NCBI RefSeq assembly: GCF_037977055.1
Contig: NZ_CP150274.1
Location: forward strand, 1,364,001 to 1,428,000
DNA length: 64,000 nucleotides
Direction: 5' to 3'
DNA from: Paenibacillus sp. FSL K6-1096
Lineage (GTDB): Bacteria > Bacillota > Bacilli > Paenibacillales > Paenibacillaceae
Of this stretch, positions 58,302 to 64,000 are shown one piece after another. The notes under the pieces were generated by a model that was not told the origin of the DNA, did not search any database, and worked only from the letters and a program-made list of their open reading frames with translations. The position numbers and the translations under genes are program-made. Each line of letters starts with the position of its first letter. Position 1 is the stretch's first letter.

Positions 58302-59072
58302 CTACCCGCTGTTGCTCCGGCCTTCCTTGTATTCGGTCGGGCTGACGCCCGTGTATTCCTTGAACACCTTGGAGAAATAGTGCTGATCCGCGAAGGCCAG
58401 CGCCTCCGACAGCTCCTTCACCTTCAGCTCCGGCTTGGCGGCAATCAGCCGGCAGGCCTCGGTAATCTTAAGCTGCATATAGTAATGCACGAAGGTCCGC
58501 TGCGAATGCCGTTTGAAGATCCGGCTGACATAGGACGGGCTGACATGGAACTGGAGCGCCACCTCTGTGATAGAGAGCTGGGAGTAGAGATGCTGCTGCA
58601 AATATTGCTCCAATTGCCGGAACAGCTCTTCGCTGCTCTTAGGCCGCTGCTCTGAAGCGGCCAACACCTCCGGCAATCCCTTATTGCTGCCCCCCTGCTC
58701 CTCCAGATGGGCGACCAGCCGCTGCATCACCTCAGCCAGCTGTTCCCGCTCCACCGGCTTCAGCAGATAATCGAATACCTGCAGGTTCAGCGCCTTGCGC
58801 GTATACTCGAAGTCGCTGTACCCGCTGATCAGCACCGCCTTGAGCGCTGGCTTCACCTCCCGGCACTGCCCGATTAGCGCCAGCCCGTCCAGCTTGGGCA
58901 TGCGGATATCGGTCAGCAGGATATCCACCGGGTTAGCCTTGATGTACTCCAGTGCATCCAGTCCGTTCGATGCGGTGAAGGTAATCTGCACAGGCAGCTC
59001 TGTGGAGCGCATCAGGGCCTCAATATTCCGCAGAATCGGCTTGCTGTCTTCTGCAATAACAGCGGTATACAT
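58302..59072 (-). CDS. YesN-type response regulator (short form)
   Basis: 256 residues, about half the length of the other two response regulators because the central region is missing: receiver (1-120, with VIAEDSKPILRN and phosphorylatable Asp in ILLTDIRMPKLDG) directly followed by the AraC domain (SITEVALQFHVSPSYVSRIF, then VKELSEALAFADQHYFSKVF). GGGAGGG precedes the ATG. It follows its kinase by 18 bp. Confidence 0.92.
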   Translation of the reverse strand: MYTAVIAEDSKPILRNIEALMRSTELPVQITFTASNGLDALEYIKANPVDILLTDIRMPKLDGLALIGQCREVKPALKAVLISGYSDFEYTRKALNLQVFDYLLKPVEREQLAEVMQRLVAHLEEQGGSNKGLPEVLAASEQRPKSSEELFRQLEQYLQQHLYSQLSITEVALQFHVSPSYVSRIFKRHSQRTFVHYYMQLKITEACRLIAAKPELKVKELSEALAFADQHYFSKVFKEYTGVSPTEYKEGRSNSG

Positions 59073-59090
59073 GGCTGTCCCTCCCGGTTT

Positions 59091-60875
59091 CTAGTAGAAG
59101 TCTTTGCTCATGGATGCGATAATCTGGACCGTGGCGCCTTTTTCCTCCTCCGAGTGGTTATAGATGTTGAAGAACAGCCGGTTCCGGTACATCAGCTTGA
59201 GCCGGTTCACCGTGTTCACAATCCCCATATTGCCGATCCCGGAAGTATGATGCTGAAGCTCGTACACCCCGGAATCCGATTCCTGAATATGATCCAGAAT
59301 GTCCCTGATCCGGCCCGGCGCGAAGCCCTCCCCGTTATCCCGGATCTCAATGGCCCACAAGCCGTTGTACACCTTCACCCGTACCTGGATTCTCCACGGA
59401 GGATCGGTGTTCCTGAATGCATGCTCGATACAATTCTCCACGAACGGCTGGAGGACCAGCCGGGGCAGCTCAATCCGGTCAAAGCCCTCATCTGCATCAA
59501 TCTCCCACTCCAGATCGTCCTCGAAGTTATGCTGAATCAGCGACAAATAGTGCTGGGTATGCTTCAGCTCCTCGGTCAGCGTCACATGCTGGTAAGGCGA
59601 GGAGACAATATAGCGCAGGCTGTCCGACAGATGCTTGCACATCTCCGTCACCACGTTATTCTTCCCTTCCTGGGCGGCAATACTGATCAGATACAGCACA
59701 TTGTGAATAAAATGCGGGGCAATCTGGGCTTGCAGCGCGGAATTGCGTGACTTCACCTCTTCATGCAGCGCCAGCTTCTCCCGCTCAATCGATTCCTGCA
59801 GCCGCTCCAGCAGCTCCTGGAACGCGCCATTCAGCTGGATCAGCTCATTGTTGTGGGTACGCGCATCCGTCTTGATATTCAGATTGCTGTAGTTGATCCG
59901 CAGAATCTGGCTGCGCAGCTTGCGGATCGGCAGCAGCAGATTCTTTGTCGAGAAGTAGATGAAGATGAACGAGAACAGAATCAGCGCTGTAATCAGCAGG
60001 ATGGAGATATATTTTACCGAGTTGACCGGACCCAGTACCACATTCCTGGGGTTCACCACATAGGTGGTCCAGCCCGTCTCGGCAGACCGGTGATAGGCCA
60101 CATAATCCTCGCTGCTGCTGAGATAGATTCCGGATGCCGAGGAAGGCACTGCGAATGCCGGAGGCTTTTCTCCTTCCGGAAGGCCCGCAGAGCTGGCGAC
60201 CAGCCGCTGGTCCTGATCCATAATGTAGACCTTGCCGCCGGACACTCCCCCCGCCGCCCTGTCCAGATACCGCTGGTCCAGCCGGACCGCCAGATAGCCG
60301 AACACCTGCCCGTTCTGATTCATAATGGCCCGCACAAAAGAGATAGCCTCCCCCTGATGGCGGTACAGTGCGTAACCGCTTGCATTCCAGGTCGCCAGCT
60401 TGCTGCTCTCCGCCAGAAACGGCCGGAGGGAAGCCGGATTGCCGGCGTATCCGATGTAAGAGGCGACTCCGTCTCCTTGGAGATCATAGATAATCATATC
60501 TTCGATATTGAGACTTGGACCCAGCGCCTGGAACATCATCTCCTTCAGTCTGCGGCTGCGGGTCAGCCCTTCAAGGGTAAGCTGCGAGTAATCCCCGGCA
60601 GACAGCAGGGTGAACACATCCTTGTTCGAAAGAATCCGCTGGGAGAGCTGATTCTGGTTATTGATATAGAGGTTCAGCTGATCGCTGACGTTGACGGCGG
60701 CCAGCTTCATTTCATCCTCTGTCTTGTCCTTCAGCGGCCGGATGACCATATAGTTCACATAGACCAGGAAGCAGCCCAGCACGAACAGCAGCAGCAGCAT
60801 GAAGGTGAAGAAGAACTTGGTCTGCAGACTGGCCTGAACCCCGCCTTTGCGTAATCTGTCGTAGATGGTAGCCAA
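59091..60875 (-). CDS. YesM-type sensor histidine kinase
   Basis: 594 residues from a TTG at 60875 with GGGAGGG 6 bases upstream. It has a membrane segment near residues 20-45, a cache-like sensor, a second segment near 290-315, a HAMP linker, QAQIAPHFIHNVLYLI with the phospho-His, and a DNGEGFAPGRI ATPase motif. It is upstream of its response regulator and divergent from the sugar ABC operon at 61067, which it probably controls. Confidence 0.92.
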   Translation of the reverse strand: MATIYDRLRKGGVQASLQTKFFFTFMLLLLFVLGCFLVYVNYMVIRPLKDKTEDEMKLAAVNVSDQLNLYINNQNQLSQRILSNKDVFTLLSAGDYSQLTLEGLTRSRRLKEMMFQALGPSLNIEDMIIYDLQGDGVASYIGYAGNPASLRPFLAESSKLATWNASGYALYRHQGEAISFVRAIMNQNGQVFGYLAVRLDQRYLDRAAGGVSGGKVYIMDQDQRLVASSAGLPEGEKPPAFAVPSSASGIYLSSSEDYVAYHRSAETGWTTYVVNPRNVVLGPVNSVKYISILLITALILFSFIFIYFSTKNLLLPIRKLRSQILRINYSNLNIKTDARTHNNELIQLNGAFQELLERLQESIEREKLALHEEVKSRNSALQAQIAPHFIHNVLYLISIAAQEGKNNVVTEMCKHLSDSLRYIVSSPYQHVTLTEELKHTQHYLSLIQHNFEDDLEWEIDADEGFDRIELPRLVLQPFVENCIEHAFRNTDPPWRIQVRVKVYNGLWAIEIRDNGEGFAPGRIRDILDHIQESDSGVYELQHHTSGIGNMGIVNTVNRLKLMYRNRLFFNIYNHSEEEKGATVQIIASMSKDFY

Positions 60876-61066
60876 GCCGGACCCTCCCTGAAACTTAAGA
60901 TGCTGCCTACTTTACAACCAATCGGGCCAAAAGACAAGCCGTCTCCTAAGTTCAGGATATTACACAGAAAGAGTCAAGCACAAACATGTACCTTAAGCAG
61001 CGCTCACTCTATAATCAAACATGCAAGCGGATACAATACAATAAATCACACTATGGGGGCGATCAG

Positions 61067-62404
61067 ATGAGCACCACAAGCAAGAAAATCGCAACAGGCC
61101 TGCTGGCCGGAATCATGACCTTATCCCTGGCGGCATGCGGCTCCGGCAATACAGGCAAGAACAATGCCCAGGCAACAAACGGCGGAGGCGGAGCAGATAA
61201 CGGCGGGAGCGGCGGCAAGAAGGTAACCATCGAGCTGGCCCTGTCCAAAAGCTCGCAGGATTCGGCGTTCGTCGCCCAGGATGTGCTGGATGAGTTCGAG
61301 CAGAAAACCAATATCAAGGTCAACCTCCAGCTGCTACCGGCAGAGCAGACGGCCACCGTATTGCAGACCAAACTGGCCGTCGACGAGGTGCCTGACCTGA
61401 TTCAATACAATCTGGCGAGTGCGACCACAGACCTTAACCTGGAGCGTAATTTCGAGATTCTGGATAACGAGCCTTGGGTCAGCCGGCTGCTGAACAAGGA
61501 TGTTCTCTCCGCCTATGATCATATCTACAGCTTCCACTACAGCCAGGATACCGGGATGCAGGGTGTCGTCTACAACAAGGATATCTTCAAAGATCTGGGG
61601 CTTGAGATTCCGAAGAATTATGAGGAATTCCTGGCCGTCTGCGAGAAAATCAAGGCCAGCGGCATCACACCGGTCTTCATGCCGTTTAAGGATAACTGGG
61701 CGGCGAATATCTGGCCGGCAGCGGCTTTTGCAGACTGGGCAGCCAAGAATGATCCTACTCTGTTCGATGACATCAATGCCGGACGCAAGAAGTGGTCCGA
61801 TATTCCGGAGTTCGCCACCTTCCTGGATCAGCAGTATGAGGTCTACAAGAAGGGCTACACCAACACCGACATTCTCAGCGACAGCTACGATATGGCCGTG
61901 GGCAAATTCCTGAACAAGGAGACTGCCATGATGTTCATGGGCGACTGGCTGATTGTGAATGTGGCTGAGAAGGACCCGAATGTGCATCTGGGCCTGTTCG
62001 CCATTCCTACCTCGGAGGATGCGAATCTCGGGGCAAGCCCGCTGGGCGGACAGCTGTTCATTCCGAAGAAGGCCAAGCATATGGCCGAAGCGAAGCAGTT
62101 CCTGGAGTTCCTCGCCAGCAAAGAGGTTGCCCAGAAGATGGTGGACAGCCAAGGCTCCGTGTCGAACTTCAGCGATGTGACCACACCGAAGCTGCCGGAT
62201 TACAAGCAGGAGATTGTCGATCAATATATCACCCCGAAGAAAACTACGCTGACCACCGACGCTTACATGATCGTGGACCGCAGCGAGCTGTACCGTCTGC
62301 TTCAGGATGAATTCGCCGGCGGCCTGGACGCCAAGGGTGTACTCAAGGCCTGGGATGAGAAATTCAGCCAGCTCATGAAGGATAAAGGGGTAGAAGGCTT
62401 CTAG
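61067..62404 (+). CDS. Extracellular solute-binding lipoprotein (CUT1)
   Basis: 445 residues. The signal peptide ends in TLSLAACGSG with the lipidated Cys near residue 24, followed by a Gly/Asn-rich linker and a family 1 binding fold. The ATG has GGGGGC 6-10 bases upstream. It heads the transport operon of the uronic-acid locus, divergent from the sensor kinase, and probably binds oligosaccharides released by extracellular lyases. Confidence 0.92.
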   Translation: MSTTSKKIATGLLAGIMTLSLAACGSGNTGKNNAQATNGGGGADNGGSGGKKVTIELALSKSSQDSAFVAQDVLDEFEQKTNIKVNLQLLPAEQTATVLQTKLAVDEVPDLIQYNLASATTDLNLERNFEILDNEPWVSRLLNKDVLSAYDHIYSFHYSQDTGMQGVVYNKDIFKDLGLEIPKNYEEFLAVCEKIKASGITPVFMPFKDNWAANIWPAAAFADWAAKNDPTLFDDINAGRKKWSDIPEFATFLDQQYEVYKKGYTNTDILSDSYDMAVGKFLNKETAMMFMGDWLIVNVAEKDPNVHLGLFAIPTSEDANLGASPLGGQLFIPKKAKHMAEAKQFLEFLASKEVAQKMVDSQGSVSNFSDVTTPKLPDYKQEIVDQYITPKKTTLTTDAYMIVDRSELYRLLQDEFAGGLDAKGVLKAWDEKFSQLMKDKGVEGF

Positions 62405-62416
62405 GAGTGTGAGGAC

Positions 62417-63289
62417 ATGAATGTATCCAAAAAGCTGTACGCGTATTACCTGATCTGGCCGGCGCTGCTGATTTACTCGATCTTTTTCGTGCTGCCTGCG
62501 CTGGCCGGACTGTATTATTCCTTCACCGATTGGCGGCTGGACCGCGATACCATCAAGTTCATCGGCTGGGATAACTTCGAGCGGATCTTCACCGACCGGA
62601 CCCTGCTGCTTGCGATCAAGAATACAGCGATCTTCGCGGTGGTTACCGTTATCGGCAAAAATCTGCTCGGCATCGCGCTGGCGGTCGGCCTCAATATGCG
62701 GCTGAAAACCAGAAACCTGCTGCGGGCGGTCTTCTATTCGCCGTCGATCCTGAGCGTACTGGTGATTAGCATCGTCTTCACTCCTATGCTGCGCTCTGAC
62801 GGGACGATTAACCGCATCTTCGAGGCGGTTGGACTGTCCTCGCTGAGCCAGGCCTGGCTGACCAATCCCGCGATTGTCATCTGGACCGTTGCCGCCGTCT
62901 CCATCTGGCAGCATACAGGCTTCCAGATGGCGATCTACCTGGCCGGACTCCAGTCGATCTCGAAGGAATATTATGAAGCCGCGACCATCGACGGCGCCGG
63001 CTCCTGGCGCAGCTTCCGCAGCATTACCCTGCCGCTGCTGCTCCCTGCCATCAACATCAATCTGATGCTCACCTTGATCGGCGGGCTTAAGGTGTTCTCC
63101 GAGGTATTCGTGCTCACCGGCGGGGGACCCGGCAATGCCTCCCAGGTGGTCGGAACAATTATCCTCCGCTCCTTCGGGGAAGGCAGCTGGGGACTGGGTA
63201 CCGCCGTCAATACCCTGCTGTTCGCTGCTGTAACCATCATTGCCATTCCCCTGCTGATCTTCATGCGGCGCAAGGAGGTATCGGAATAA
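62417..63289 (+). CDS. Sugar ABC transporter permease, MalF/CUT1 type
   Basis: 290 residues with six membrane segments and EAA loop KEYYEAATIDGAGSWRSFRS. The ATG has AGGAG about 9 bases upstream. Its TAA overlaps the next permease's ATG by one base, so the two are translationally coupled. Confidence 0.93.
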   Translation: MNVSKKLYAYYLIWPALLIYSIFFVLPALAGLYYSFTDWRLDRDTIKFIGWDNFERIFTDRTLLLAIKNTAIFAVVTVIGKNLLGIALAVGLNMRLKTRNLLRAVFYSPSILSVLVISIVFTPMLRSDGTINRIFEAVGLSSLSQAWLTNPAIVIWTVAAVSIWQHTGFQMAIYLAGLQSISKEYYEAATIDGAGSWRSFRSITLPLLLPAININLMLTLIGGLKVFSEVFVLTGGGPGNASQVVGTIILRSFGEGSWGLGTAVNTLLFAAVTIIAIPLLIFMRRKEVSE

Positions 63290-64000
63290 TGAGCTTCACA
63301 CGCAAAATGGCCTGGCGCAACTATCTGGTAGAAGGGTTCCTGATCTTGGCCTCCCTGCTGATTATTCTGCCGCTGCTGATCATGCTGTTCGGCAGCTTCA
63401 TGACCAGCTCCGAGGTGCTGAGGTTCTCCCTGCGGCTGCCGCAGCAATGGCAATTCTCCAATTATACGGAGGTGTTCCGCGAAGGCGGCCTGGGACGCGC
63501 ATTCCTGAACGGGATGCTGATTACCAGCGTATCTTCCATCTTGAATATCTTCACCTCCTCGGCAGCCTCGTTCATTCTGGTGCGCCGGGAGACCAAGATG
63601 TCAGGCTTCCTGTATATGTTCTTCTTCATGGGCCTGATCGCGCCGATGTCGACCATCACCACGATCCGTGTCGTGCAATGGATGGGCTTCTACGGCAGCA
63701 TCACCAGCGTCATTCTGATCTATGCTTCGCTGAATACAGCGTTCAGCGTGTTTCTGTACAGCGGATTCATTCGGTCCATTCCAAAGGCGCTGGATGAGGT
63801 CGCTTTTCTGGAGGGGGCGAATACCTTCGGTGTGTTCTTCCGGATCGTCACCCCGCTGATCGTCCCGGTTAACGCCACCGTAGCAATTATGGTGTTCATG
63901 TCTGTCTGGAACGACATCACCATTCCGCTCTATTTCCTGACCGACAGCTCGGACTGGACGATGCCGCTCTCGGTATACAATTTCTACGGAAAGTACAGCC
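63289..64000 (+). CDS. Sugar ABC transporter permease, MalG/CUT1 type (partial)
   Basis: Begins at ATG 63289 (TAATG overlap with the preceding gene) and is open to the window edge: 237 codons plus one base. Membrane segments and the EAA loop (LDEVAFLEGANTFGVFFRIV) fit the second CUT1 permease. Roughly 40 residues are missing. It completes the importer with the lipoprotein and the MalF-type permease. Confidence 0.9.
   Translation, partial: MSFTRKMAWRNYLVEGFLILASLLIILPLLIMLFGSFMTSSEVLRFSLRLPQQWQFSNYTEVFREGGLGRAFLNGMLITSVSSILNIFTSSAASFILVRRETKMSGFLYMFFFMGLIAPMSTITTIRVVQWMGFYGSITSVILIYASLNTAFSVFLYSGFIRSIPKALDEVAFLEGANTFGVFFRIVTPLIVPVNATVAIMVFMSVWNDITIPLYFLTDSSDWTMPLSVYNFYGKYS

Noticed and set aside
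59763..60854. Long forward ORF opposite the sensor kinase
   Set aside because: The reverse-strand kinase has all expected motifs; the forward frame is a shadow of GC-rich codon use.

Overview
The window looks like chromosomal DNA of a Paenibacillus-type, spore-forming soil Firmicute. The signs are a fairly GC-rich Bacillales genome with strong GGAGG ribosome sites, several YesM/YesN-type two-component systems each beside a CUT1 sugar ABC transporter, many plant-polysaccharide hydrolases, a YheC/YheD spore-coat ATP-grasp protein, and BclA/BclB-like collagen-repeat spore-surface proteins. No rRNA, tRNA, CRISPR array or phage was seen.

Layout. 1-2106: a LacI repressor and the ABC permease it probably controls, each preceded by a near-identical palindromic operator. 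2107-2836: repeats only. 2837-5649: YheC/YheD protein, then a DUF6492 protein and a mannose-1-phosphate guanylyltransferase. 5650-6822: repeats and a Nif3-like protein. 6914-23078: a uronic-acid and xylan region with alpha-glucuronidase (GH67), AraC and GntR regulators, uxuA, uxuB, a GH43 beta-xylosidase coupled to a xylonate-type dehydratase, an IclR regulator, a keto-deoxy-acid aldolase, and a CdaR / glycerate kinase / GntP permease set. 23079-24345: long 51-bp repeat arrays. 24370-31539: sensor kinase, response regulator and a three-gene sugar ABC transporter. 31608-34322: XRE regulator and divergent MFS exporter. 35004-35651: FusB-like EF-G-binding protein. 35951-46177: GH30 and GH42 enzymes with their ABC transporter and divergent two-component system. 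46210-52087: spore-surface operon interrupted by a small recombinase element. 52357-64000: a uronic-acid polysaccharide locus (DUF2264 protein, GH88, heparinase-like lyase, AraC regulator, two-component system, ABC transporter running off the window).

The most interesting region is 48489-52087. A gene for a collagen-like, BclB-type spore-surface protein is split by a 2,417-bp element that carries only a small DUF protein and a TnpX-type large serine recombinase. Cutting at a shared ACC on the two junctions joins the halves exactly in frame within the Gly-X-Y repeat, giving a predicted 393-residue protein. The two element ends carry inverted 8-bp arms, each exactly 15 bp from the same central dinucleotide, as expected of a serine-recombinase attP. 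This resembles the skin-type intervening elements of sigK and spsM and may be a programmed rearrangement in sporulation; the timing is inferred.

A second theme is a set of intergenic repeats of several unrelated sequences that share a 51-bp spacing (arrays at about 2567, 5821, 23251, 23838, 34451 and 34805). A third is a two-hairpin repeat (911-1010 and 5649-5750) with compensatory changes in its stems.
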